From contig DLNB01000005.1 of assembly GCA_002479455.1 (NCBI GenBank), forward strand, positions 1-64,000: DNA of 64,000 bases. Reading direction: 5' to 3'. The notes below the pieces were generated by a model. That model made no database searches. It was not told the origin of the DNA and saw nothing but the letters and a program-made list of their open reading frames with translations. Shown one piece after another: positions 33,409 through 40,840 of the stretch. How positions within the stretch are numbered: the stretch's first letter is position 1; each line of letters opens with the position of its first letter. This DNA comes from Acetothermia bacterium UBA7521 (GTDB taxonomy: Bacteria > Bipolaricaulota > Bipolaricaulia > Bipolaricaulales > Bipolaricaulaceae). The translations under genes were made by a program, and so were the position numbers.

Positions 33409-34619
33409 CCCAACGCCTTCCACACGATGTCGAGCGCCTCCAGGAACAACCCCACTTCGTCGATCGTGTTGTACACGTGGAACGAGACCCGACATGACGC
33501 CGAAATCCCCAACTTTCGGTGGAGGGGCTGGGCGCAGTGGTGCCCACCGCGGATCGCGATCCCCTCCTGGTCGAGGAGGGTCGCGACGTCGTGGGGGTGG
33601 ATCCCGGCGAGGGAGAACGAGACGAGCGCTCCTCGCGCCGCTGGATCGCGCGGCCCGTGTACCGTCACGTAGGGCCGAGAGAGGAGTCCGTCCAGGGCGA
33701 GGGCCGTCAACTCCTGCCCGTGCCGGCGGACCTCCTCCATCCCGATCGCCTGCATGTAGTCCACCGCCGCCCCGAGGCCCACCGCCTGAGCGATCGGCGG
33801 GGTCCCGCCTTCGAACCGAGCCGGCGGGTCGTCCCACGTCGCCCGGTCCAGCCATACCTCGCGCACCATCTCCCCGCCGACGACGAAGGGGGGGAGTTGC
33901 AGCAGGAGCTCTCGTTGTCCCCACAAGACGCCGATCCCGGTCGGGCCGAGCATCTTGTGCCCGGAGAACGCGACGAGGTCCGCCCCCAGCTCCCGCACGT
34001 CCACCGGCATGTGGGGCACGGATTGGGCGGCATCCGCCACCACGATCGCCCCGACCTGATGAGCCTCAGCAGCGATTTCTGGAACCGGGTTCACCGTTCC
34101 CAGGACGTTCGAGACGTGCACCAGGGTCATAACCTTCGTCTGTGGGGAGAGCTTTCTCCGCAGGTCGTCCCGATCCAGTTCTCCGGCCGGAGTCACGGCC
34201 ACTGGGCAGAGGCGCGCGCCCCGTCGGCGCGCCGTCTCCTGCCACGGGAGGAGGTTCGCGTGGTGCTCCATCTCTGTGACGAGGATCTCGTCGCCCGGGC
34301 CGACCCGCGTCTCGCCCAGGGCCCACGCGGCGAGGTTGAGGGCCTCCGTCGTGCCCCTTGTGAACACGATCTCCTCCGGTCTCGCTCCGATGAGGGACGC
34401 GACCGCGGTCCGCGCTCCCTCGTAGCAGTCGGTGGCCTCCGCGGCGAGTTCGTACACGCCGCGCCGCACGTTGGCGTACGACTCCCGGTAGAAGCGGGCC
34501 TCTGCCTCGATCACCGCGGTCGGCTTCATGCTCGTGGCGGCGGAGTCGAGGTACACGAGGGGCTTTCCGTGCACCGTGCGCTGGAGGATCGGGAAGCCGT
34601 CGCGAACGTGCTCATCCAT
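33405..34619 (-). CDS. sufS: Cysteine desulfurase SufS (group II)
   Basis: 404 residues, class V PLP aminotransferase fold. H119/H120 stack on PLP (EMEHHANLLPW), K222 is the Schiff-base lysine (SGHKMLGPTG), and C362 in the short loop RGGHHCAQPLH is the persulfide cysteine. It mobilises sulfur from cysteine for Fe-S cluster assembly and hands it to SufU. The ATG shares one base with the sufB stop (TGATG), and the 3' end overlaps sufU. Confidence 0.95.
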   Translation of the reverse strand: MDEHVRDGFPILQRTVHGKPLVYLDSAATSMKPTAVIEAEARFYRESYANVRRGVYELAAEATDCYEGARTAVASLIGARPEEIVFTRGTTEALNLAAWALGETRVGPGDEILVTEMEHHANLLPWQETARRRGARLCPVAVTPAGELDRDDLRRKLSPQTKVMTLVHVSNVLGTVNPVPEIAAEAHQVGAIVVADAAQSVPHMPVDVRELGADLVAFSGHKMLGPTGIGVLWGQRELLLQLPPFVVGGEMVREVWLDRATWDDPPARFEGGTPPIAQAVGLGAAVDYMQAIGMEEVRRHGQELTALALDGLLSRPYVTVHGPRDPAARGALVSFSLAGIHPHDVATLLDQEGIAIRGGHHCAQPLHRKLGISASCRVSFHVYNTIDEVGLFLEALDIVWKALG

Positions 34620-35953
34620 CAGCCGATCGCCTTCTCGAAGCTCATCTCGAGGAGCCCCTTGAGCTCGATCGAGTACTCGAGCGGGATCTCCTTGAGGATT
34701 GGGGACACGAACCCGTTCACGATGAGGCTCATCGCCTGGGCTTGCGACAGCCCGCGGCTCATCAGGTAGAACAGCTGGTCCTGGGACACCCGCCCCACCG
34801 TGGCCTCGTGCCCGAGCTCGACGTCGTCGGTTTCCGCGTTGAGGATGGGGATCGTCTCTGTCTTCGCGTCTGGGGTGAGGAGGAGGGTCGAGCACTCGAC
34901 GTGGGCCTTGGATCCTTTGGCGTGGGGGAACACGTGGACCGTGCCGCGGAACACGGACCGGCCGCTTCCCTGAACCACGGACCGGGAGACGAGCCGCGAC
35001 GTGGTGTCCGGCGCGCGGTGCAGCGCCCGCGCCCCGCTGTCGAGCCACATCCCGTCCTGGGAGAACGTGAATGAGAGGTTTTCCGTGCGCGCTCCAGGTC
35101 CGAGGAGGACCGTGGTGGGGTAGAGCATCGTCACCTTGCTCCCCAGGGATCCGGACACCCAGTCCACCGTTGCCCCGGCATGAGCGAGCGCCCGCTTGTT
35201 GTTCAGGTTGTACACGTTCTTCGACCAGTTCTGGACGGTAGTGAACCGGACCTTGGCCCCGTCCTTGGCGAAGATCTCCACCATCCCCGAGTGGAGGGCG
35301 GACCGCGCGAACCGCGGCGCAGAGCATCCCTCGATGTAGTGCACCGACGACCCGGGCTCGGCGACGATGAGGGTGTGCTCGAACTGGCCGACGGCCTCGG
35401 TCTGCATCCGGTAGTAGGCTTGGAGCGGCACGCTCACCTCGACCCCCGGTGGAACCCAGATGAACGTGCCCCCGCTCCACACCGCGCCGTGGAGGGCGGC
35501 GAACTTGTTGTCCTCAGCGGGGATCGCTTTCATGAAGTAGTCCCGAATCCACGGGTGCTCGCGGACGGCCGTGTCCATGCTCGCGAAGATGACCCCCTGG
35601 GCGCGGACCTCGTCGAGCAGGGACCGGTACACAACCTCCGAGTCCACTTGCGCTCCCAGCCCAGCGAGGGCCTTCTGTTCGGCCTCCGGAAGCCGTAGCG
35701 CGTTGAATGTGCGGCGCAGCTCGTCGGGGAGGTCCTCCCACCGCTTGACGGGGTCCACCGGCCGCGCGTAGTAGGAAAGGTCTGAGAAGTCGAGTTCAGA
35801 TAGGTTCGGCCCGAACCGGGGCAGGGGCGCTTTCTCGAACATGGCAAAGCACCGTTCGCGATGGGCTCGCATCCAGGCCGGCTCGCCCTTTTCTACCGAC
35901 AGCGCCTCGACGAACTCCCGGGTCAGGGTGCGCGGGGTTCTTTGGGTCGTCAT
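34619..35953 (-). CDS. sufB: Fe-S assembly scaffold SufB
   Basis: 444 residues. The beta-helix core carries HYIEGCSAPRF, QNWSKNVYNLNNKRA and KAHVECSTLLL (conserved Cys), and the C-terminal part LMSRGLSQAQAMSLIVNGF is typical. SufB with SufC forms the cluster-building scaffold. No sufD paralogue is present next to it, so the complex is probably SufB2C2, the arrangement considered ancestral. It overlaps sufC by 4 nt and sufS by 1 nt. Confidence 0.95.
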   Translation of the reverse strand: MTTQRTPRTLTREFVEALSVEKGEPAWMRAHRERCFAMFEKAPLPRFGPNLSELDFSDLSYYARPVDPVKRWEDLPDELRRTFNALRLPEAEQKALAGLGAQVDSEVVYRSLLDEVRAQGVIFASMDTAVREHPWIRDYFMKAIPAEDNKFAALHGAVWSGGTFIWVPPGVEVSVPLQAYYRMQTEAVGQFEHTLIVAEPGSSVHYIEGCSAPRFARSALHSGMVEIFAKDGAKVRFTTVQNWSKNVYNLNNKRALAHAGATVDWVSGSLGSKVTMLYPTTVLLGPGARTENLSFTFSQDGMWLDSGARALHRAPDTTSRLVSRSVVQGSGRSVFRGTVHVFPHAKGSKAHVECSTLLLTPDAKTETIPILNAETDDVELGHEATVGRVSQDQLFYLMSRGLSQAQAMSLIVNGFVSPILKEIPLEYSIELKGLLEMSFEKAIG

Positions 35954-36672
35954 CCGCGCACCACCTCGAACCCCTGTTCTCCGATGCGGTGGGCGAGTTC
36001 AGGGCCTCCGTGCTCGACAATGCGTCCGCCGTCGAGAACGAACACGTCAGAGAGCGGTACATGCTCCAAGATCCGTGGGTAGTGGGTGATGATGAGCACC
36101 GCTGCTCCACTCTCGGCGAGGGCGCGGATCGCGCCGGCGATCAACCGCAACGCGTCCACATCCACCCCTGAATCGGGCTCGTCGAGGAGGGCGACCTTTG
36201 GTTTGAGGAGGTACAGCTGGAGGAGCTCGGACCGCTTCTTCTCTCCCCCGGAGAACCCGACGTTCAACTCGCGGCCGTCGAACGCCTCCATTCGCAGTTG
36301 GCTGATCGCCTGGGGGTAGCTCTTGTGGAATTCGCAGAACCCCTGGCCCCGTTCTGCACAGGCAAGGCGGAGGAACTCCCGCAAGGAAACGCCCTCGATC
36401 TCGGGCGGATACTGGAATGCGAGGAACAGCCCCTTGCGGGCCCGCTCGAACGGGGGCAGTGACAGGAGCTCTTCTTCATCCAAGGACGCCCGCCCTCGGG
36501 TAACCTCGTACCCCGGACCACCGGCGAGGCTAAGGGCAAGGGTGGACTTCCCCGACCCGTTGGGACCCATCAACGCGTGGACCCGGCCAGGATTCAGGGC
36601 AAGGTTGACCCCGCGCAGGATCGGCTCTCTGCCGACAGAGACGTGAAGATCCTCTACGACCAGAACTGGCAT
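35950..36672 (-). CDS. sufC: SUF system ATPase SufC
   Basis: 240 residues. Walker A GPNGSGKST, Q-loop AFQYPPEIEGVS, signature FSGGEKKRSELLQ, Walker B ALLDEPDSGVDVDAL, all in the SufC-specific form. It drives conformational change of SufB during Fe-S cluster assembly. First gene of the operon. TTGCGG-17-TAGCCT ends 10 nt before the ATG, a weak candidate promoter with a near-leaderless start; the GGGGGAGG upstream is too far away to be an ideal ribosome site. Confidence 0.95.
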   Translation of the reverse strand: MPVLVVEDLHVSVGREPILRGVNLALNPGRVHALMGPNGSGKSTLALSLAGGPGYEVTRGRASLDEEELLSLPPFERARKGLFLAFQYPPEIEGVSLREFLRLACAERGQGFCEFHKSYPQAISQLRMEAFDGRELNVGFSGGEKKRSELLQLYLLKPKVALLDEPDSGVDVDALRLIAGAIRALAESGAAVLIITHYPRILEHVPLSDVFVLDGGRIVEHGGPELAHRIGEQGFEVVRG

Positions 36673-36796
36673 ACGGAGAACGAGGCTACCTCCCCCGCAA
36701 GCGGCCCGCAACACGACCGCCGCAAGTTCCCCCGACAAGGCATACGCGAGGTGAAGGGAAAGGTTCGCCGCGGACGGTTGTCCATACCAACAGGGC

Positions 36797-37399
36797 TCAG
36801 GTCATCGCGCGGTCCGCTTGCAGGGCTGGGGAGGAGAAGTGGGCTCGGCAGCGCGGCTCGTAGCTCTCCAGTCCCCCGATCAAAACTTCCGGACCTCCTA
36901 CCACAGGCTTCCCATCCACCATCCGCTGGGATCGGGTAGCCGGCTCGCCGCACACGGTGCACACGGCCGACAGCTTGACCGTCTCGTCCGCAAGCGCCAG
37001 CAGTCCGGGCATCGGCCCGAACGGCTCGCCGCGGAAGTTCAAATCGAGGCCAGCAACGATGACCCGCTTCCCGATGGACACCAGCCGTTCGCAGAGATCT
37101 GGAAACGCTGGGCCGAAGAAGTTGGCCTCGTCGAACGCGAACACGTCGGCGACGGGTGACGGGTGACCTGTGAGGAGCTGGGAGAACTCGGGCCAAGAGA
37201 TGTCGGTGGGCAGCCGGCGGCAGGGCAGCGACCGACCGTAGTGGGTGACCACCTCTTCCACCGCGTACCGGGTGTCGAGCTCGGGTTTGAACAGAAGGAC
37301 CTCCTTCTTGGCGATCCGCGCCCGCTCCACGCGGCGCAGAAGCTCCTCCGTCTTCCCCGAGAACATGCACCCCGTGACCGCCTCCAGCCGCCCCGCCAT
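36797..37399 (-). CDS. tdk: Thymidine kinase (type II)
   Basis: 200 residues. P-loop GCMFSGKTEEL, Walker-B-like VFAFDEANFF, the lasso substrate loop near YEPRCRAHF, and zinc cysteines CTVC plus a C-terminal Cys identify type II TK. It phosphorylates salvaged thymidine to dTMP, so the cell takes up or recycles thymidine. No Shine-Dalgarno sequence is present; a promoter ends 9 nt before the ATG. It is divergent from an ABC importer operon that ends with a secreted nuclease-phosphatase, which fits nucleoside salvage. Confidence 0.93.
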   Translation of the reverse strand: MAGRLEAVTGCMFSGKTEELLRRVERARIAKKEVLLFKPELDTRYAVEEVVTHYGRSLPCRRLPTDISWPEFSQLLTGHPSPVADVFAFDEANFFGPAFPDLCERLVSIGKRVIVAGLDLNFRGEPFGPMPGLLALADETVKLSAVCTVCGEPATRSQRMVDGKPVVGGPEVLIGGLESYEPRCRAHFSSPALQADRAMT

Positions 37400-37408
37400 G
37401 ACCCGCGG

Positions 37409-37437
37409 ATCGTAGCCCACGCACCGGCTGTGGCCAA
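37409..37437 (-). promoter_or_regulatory. Promoter of tdk, leaderless type
   Basis: -35 TTGGCC (37432-37437), 17-nt spacer, -10 TACGAT (37409-37414), 9 nt before the tdk ATG, so the transcript should start within about 2 nt of the start codon. Confidence 0.55.
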
Positions 37438-37439
37438 GG

Positions 37440-37468
37440 TTGTGCCCTCCCGAAGGGGGTAGTACATT
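37440..37468 (+). promoter_or_regulatory. Promoter of the ABC importer operon
   Basis: -35 TTGTGC (37440-37445), 17-nt spacer, -10 TACATT (37463-37468), 13 nt before the permease ATG. Back to back with the tdk promoter, with the two -35 boxes only 2 nt apart, so both could respond to one regulator. Confidence 0.5.
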
Positions 37469-37481
37469 AGCCCTGTCCAGC

Positions 37482-38342
37482 ATGCAACGGTACCGGGTGA
37501 GAGCGGACGCCTATCTCCTCCGGCGGGGCGCGGGGCTCCTCGTGGTGTACGCGCTGCTGCTGGTCGTTGCGGTGATCATGGCGATGCCGCTGTTGTGGAT
37601 GCTCAGCACGTCGCTCAAGGACCTTGTTCAAGCCCTTCGTGTACCCACCCCTGCGAACTGGATCCCCAACCCCGCCTTCTGGGACAACTTTCCGACCGCA
37701 TGGAACGCGGCTCCGTTCGCGATCTACTTCTGGAACTCGTTTTTCCTTGCCGTGACTACCACCGTGGGGGACGTGATCACGAGCATCCCCGCCGCCTACG
37801 TCCTGGCGAAGATGAAGTTTCTCGGCCGAGGCTTTCTGCTGGGGCTTCTCCTGGGAACGCTGATGATCCCCGGCCAGATGTTGCTGGTGCCGAGCTTCAT
37901 CCTCATCAACCGCCTGGGCTGGTACAACACGTACTGGGCGCTCATCATCCCCTGGACCGCGGGGGTGTTCGGGATCTTTCTCCTCCGCCAATTCTTCAAG
38001 ACGATTCCCGATGAGCTGTGGGACTCGGCCCGGATCGACGGGTGCCATCGGCTGCGCTACATCTTCCAGATCGCTGTGCCGCTGGTCCGCCCCGGGATCG
38101 CCACCGTGGCCCTGTTCAAGTTCGTGGGCTCGTGGAACGCGTTCCTGTGGGTGATCATCATGACCGATAAGGTGGGGTTGCGGACCGTACCCGTGGGACT
38201 AAGGTTCTTCATGATGGACATCGGCACGGATTACCCACGGCTGATGGCAGCGGCGACGATGGCCATCGTTCCCGTCCTCATCTTGTTCGTGTTCGCCCAA
38301 CGGCAGTTCATCCAGGGGATCGCCCGCACGGGGATCAAGTGA
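37482..38342 (+). CDS. CUT1-type ABC importer permease (MalG-like)
   Basis: 286 residues with six membrane helices. The cytoplasmic EAA loop is ELWDSARIDGCHRLRYIFQ, with IAVPLVRPG after it. The ATG at MQRYRVRADAY was chosen because the upstream promoter ends just before it; no Shine-Dalgarno sequence is visible. One of the two channel subunits of an importer for sugars, glycerol phosphate or related solutes. It is encoded before the binding protein, unlike the usual order (binding protein, MalF, MalG). No ATPase gene is nearby, so a shared MsmX-type ATPase is expected elsewhere. Confidence 0.92.
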   Translation: MQRYRVRADAYLLRRGAGLLVVYALLLVVAVIMAMPLLWMLSTSLKDLVQALRVPTPANWIPNPAFWDNFPTAWNAAPFAIYFWNSFFLAVTTTVGDVITSIPAAYVLAKMKFLGRGFLLGLLLGTLMIPGQMLLVPSFILINRLGWYNTYWALIIPWTAGVFGIFLLRQFFKTIPDELWDSARIDGCHRLRYIFQIAVPLVRPGIATVALFKFVGSWNAFLWVIIMTDKVGLRTVPVGLRFFMMDIGTDYPRLMAAATMAIVPVLILFVFAQRQFIQGIARTGIK

Positions 38343-38425
38343 GAGGGAGGTGAAAACGGGGAGAGACGGAAGAATCTCAGGAGAAAACACGAGAGGCGTT
38401 TGGACAACCTACGGAGGTGGGTGAG

Positions 38426-39616
38426 ATGCGACGAGTTGCGATAATAGCGTTGGTATGTGCGTTGGGAGTAGGGGCCCTCGGTCAGGTGACGATCAGTTTC
38501 TGGCACGCGATGGGCGGCGTTCTGGGCACGACGTTGACCGAGCTCATCCAGAAGTTCCACGACGAGAACCCGGGGATCACGGTGGACCTGATCCACCAGG
38601 GAAGCTACAGCGCCCTCCAGCAGAAGCTCATTGCGGCGGTGGCGGCAGGCGAGCCTCCAACCCTCGCCCAGCAGTACGAGAACTGGACCACGCTGTGGCT
38701 GGACGCTCTGGTGGACCTCGACCTGTTCCTCCCGGAGGAGACGCTGGGCAGCTTCCTCCCGCAGTTCGATCAACTGTTTGAGGGACGGATGGTGACGGTG
38801 CCGTTCAACAAATCGATCCTCGTGCTCTACTACCGGCCGGACCTCGTTCCCAACCCGCCGACGACGTGGGCGGAATTCGAGACCTACGTCACCGCGATCG
38901 GAAAGGATGCGGCGAAGGGCGTGTACGGGACGGCATTCCGTCCCCCGAACCCCGAGATCTTCCTGACCCTCCTCACCCAGGCCGGCGGTTCCATCCTGTC
39001 CGAGGACTGGTCGGAGGTCACGATCAACAACGCGACCGGCCTTGAGGCCGCGGAGTTCGCGGCACGATTGGCCAAGTTCGCCCTGGTTGACAGCGCCTAC
39101 ACTTCGGATGCGATCCAGAAGGGGATCGCGATCGGGATGTTCATCGACACCTCGGCGGGCTACACCTACAACATGAACGCCGCCAAGACCGCGGGGGTTC
39201 CACTGGCGGTAGCTCCTCTGCCCTGCCACGTGAACTGTGCGTCGATGATCCAGGGGACAAACCTCGCCGTGTACGCGCCGAAACAGACCCGGGCGCAGAT
39301 CGAGGCGGCAGCCAAGGTCATCGCGTTCCTGCTGCGCGAGGACAACACCGCCTACTGGGCTCAGAAGACGGGGTACCTCCCGGTAACGAAGACGGCGATC
39401 TACGGCGAGGCGTGGCAGACGTACATCGCCGGCAAGCCTGAGCAGAAGGCAATGACGGAGCAGCTGATCGCCGGTGGGTTCGGCCAACTTCTCCATCCGA
39501 GGTACATGGACATGCGCAGCCTGCTCATCACCTACTGGGAGCTCCTCCTGAAGGGGGAGGATACCCCGAAGGCGATCATGGACGCACTCGCTGCGGAGAT
39601 CGACGCCATCAAGTAG
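38426..39616 (+). CDS. CUT1-type extracellular solute-binding protein
   Basis: 396 residues. A signal peptide (1-19) without a lipobox at the cleavage site is followed by QVTISFWHAMGGVLG, TLTELIQKFHDENPG and YSALQQKLIAAVAAG. This is the pattern of UgpB/MalE cluster-1 binding proteins, some of which bind glycerol-3-phosphate or oligosaccharides. ACGGAGGTG precedes the ATG. Because no lipid anchor is seen, it is probably a free periplasmic protein, which supports an outer membrane. A strong hairpin follows the gene and would raise its transcript level over the downstream permease. The ligand is unknown. Confidence 0.92.
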   Translation: MRRVAIIALVCALGVGALGQVTISFWHAMGGVLGTTLTELIQKFHDENPGITVDLIHQGSYSALQQKLIAAVAAGEPPTLAQQYENWTTLWLDALVDLDLFLPEETLGSFLPQFDQLFEGRMVTVPFNKSILVLYYRPDLVPNPPTTWAEFETYVTAIGKDAAKGVYGTAFRPPNPEIFLTLLTQAGGSILSEDWSEVTINNATGLEAAEFAARLAKFALVDSAYTSDAIQKGIAIGMFIDTSAGYTYNMNAAKTAGVPLAVAPLPCHVNCASMIQGTNLAVYAPKQTRAQIEAAAKVIAFLLREDNTAYWAQKTGYLPVTKTAIYGEAWQTYIAGKPEQKAMTEQLIAGGFGQLLHPRYMDMRSLLITYWELLLKGEDTPKAIMDALAAEIDAIK

Positions 39617-39626
39617 GAGGCGGAAC

Positions 39627-39658
39627 GAGCGGGGGAGGGAGGTCACCCTCCCCCGCTC
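39627..39658 (+). terminator. Intercistronic hairpin after the binding-protein gene
   Basis: Perfect 13-bp stem GAGCGGGGGAGGG / CCCTCCCCCGCTC with a 6-nt loop, followed by TCCTCT, between the binding-protein gene and the MalF-like gene. Probably a partial terminator or an mRNA 3'-end stabiliser. Confidence 0.65.
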
Positions 39659-39664
39659 TCCTCT

Positions 39665-40831
39665 ATGAAGCTGCCTACGCTGCGGCAAGGCCGGCGGTTC
39701 TGGTGGGACACGCTGGAGGCGTACGTCTACCTCCTTCCCACCCTCGCTGTGCTGGGGCTGTTCACGTTCTACCCGTTTGTCAACGCGTTCATCTACAGCG
39801 TGTACGACATCCGCACGCGAACAGTGGCCGGCTCGGTCGTGCACGCCACAACGGACAGCACGACATGGGCAACAACCCTCGCCCGCGGCCGCATCCCGGA
39901 GGAGCTTGCGGATGCTTTGCTCAAGCGCGGGGTAGCCCGAGACGACCTCTGGGTACGTCTGCGTCAGGCCGATCGCTGGGTGATCAAGGACGAGGCATCA
40001 GCGCAGGAGTACATCATCGTCCGTGAGGGGGAGGAGATCCGTGTGCACCTAGCCACCACGGGCTGGGCGATGGAGTCCGTGGGCTGGGACAACTTCGCCC
40101 GGGTGTTCCGCGACCCGGACTTTGCTAAAGCCCTCCTCAACACGACGATCTACGTAGCGGTAAGCGTTCCGACGACCCTGCTCCTGGCCCTTCTTCTGGC
40201 CACGCTGCTCAACCAAGCGGTGCGCGGGAAGGCGCTGTTCCGGCTGGCGAGCTTCCTCCCCTACATCACCCCCATCGTGGCCATCACCATGGTCTGGGCG
40301 TGGATCTATGATCGGAATTACGGTCTCCTCAACTACTTCCTGGGCACAGTCGCCGGGTGGTTCGGTGCGGAGTTCAACCTCATCAACTGGCTCAACGACC
40401 CGCGGTGGACGAAGCCCGCTCTGATCATCATGAGCGTGTGGCGGTTCATGGGGTACCAGGCCCTGATTCTGCTCGCCGGGATGCAGGGGATCGACCGCGA
40501 GTACTACGAGGCGGCGCGGGTGGACGGAGCCGGCCCCCTTGCAGTGTGGCGGAAGATCACTGTCCCCATGGTTACCCCACAGATGTTCTTCCTCTTGATC
40601 ATCTCCCTTATCGGTTCGTTCAAGATCTTCGAGGAGGTGCTCATCCTCCTTCAAGGACCTGGCCCCCAGAAATCGGCCTTGACCGTCGTGTACTACGTGT
40701 TCACCAAGGCGTTCGACTCCGGGCACTACGGACTCGCTTCCGCCGCCTCGGTGATCTTGTTCGCCGTCATCTTCGCCTTGTCGCTGTTCCAGCTCACTGT
40801 GGTTCAGAAACGGGTGCATTACGAACGCTAA
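39665..40831 (+). CDS. CUT1-type ABC importer permease (MalF-like) with periplasmic insert
   Basis: 388 residues. The first helix (about 20-42) is followed by an extra soluble segment of about 85 residues (50-135; GRIPEELADALLKRGV, RQADRWVIKDEASAQ). Five further helices follow, with the EAA loop EYYEAARVDGAGPLAVWRK. The insert takes the place of the periplasmic P2 loop of MalF and may contact the binding protein. It starts 6 nt after the intercistronic hairpin and has no clear ribosome site of its own. Partner of the MalG-like permease encoded upstream. Confidence 0.9.
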   Translation: MKLPTLRQGRRFWWDTLEAYVYLLPTLAVLGLFTFYPFVNAFIYSVYDIRTRTVAGSVVHATTDSTTWATTLARGRIPEELADALLKRGVARDDLWVRLRQADRWVIKDEASAQEYIIVREGEEIRVHLATTGWAMESVGWDNFARVFRDPDFAKALLNTTIYVAVSVPTTLLLALLLATLLNQAVRGKALFRLASFLPYITPIVAITMVWAWIYDRNYGLLNYFLGTVAGWFGAEFNLINWLNDPRWTKPALIIMSVWRFMGYQALILLAGMQGIDREYYEAARVDGAGPLAVWRKITVPMVTPQMFFLLIISLIGSFKIFEEVLILLQGPGPQKSALTVVYYVFTKAFDSGHYGLASAASVILFAVIFALSLFQLTVVQKRVHYER

Positions 40832-40840
40832 GGGGGGGCC

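Noticed and set aside
38231..39844. 537-codon minus-strand frame over the binding-protein gene
   Set aside because: Shadow of the solute-binding protein and MalF-like genes; rich in Arg/His/Glu with no domain.
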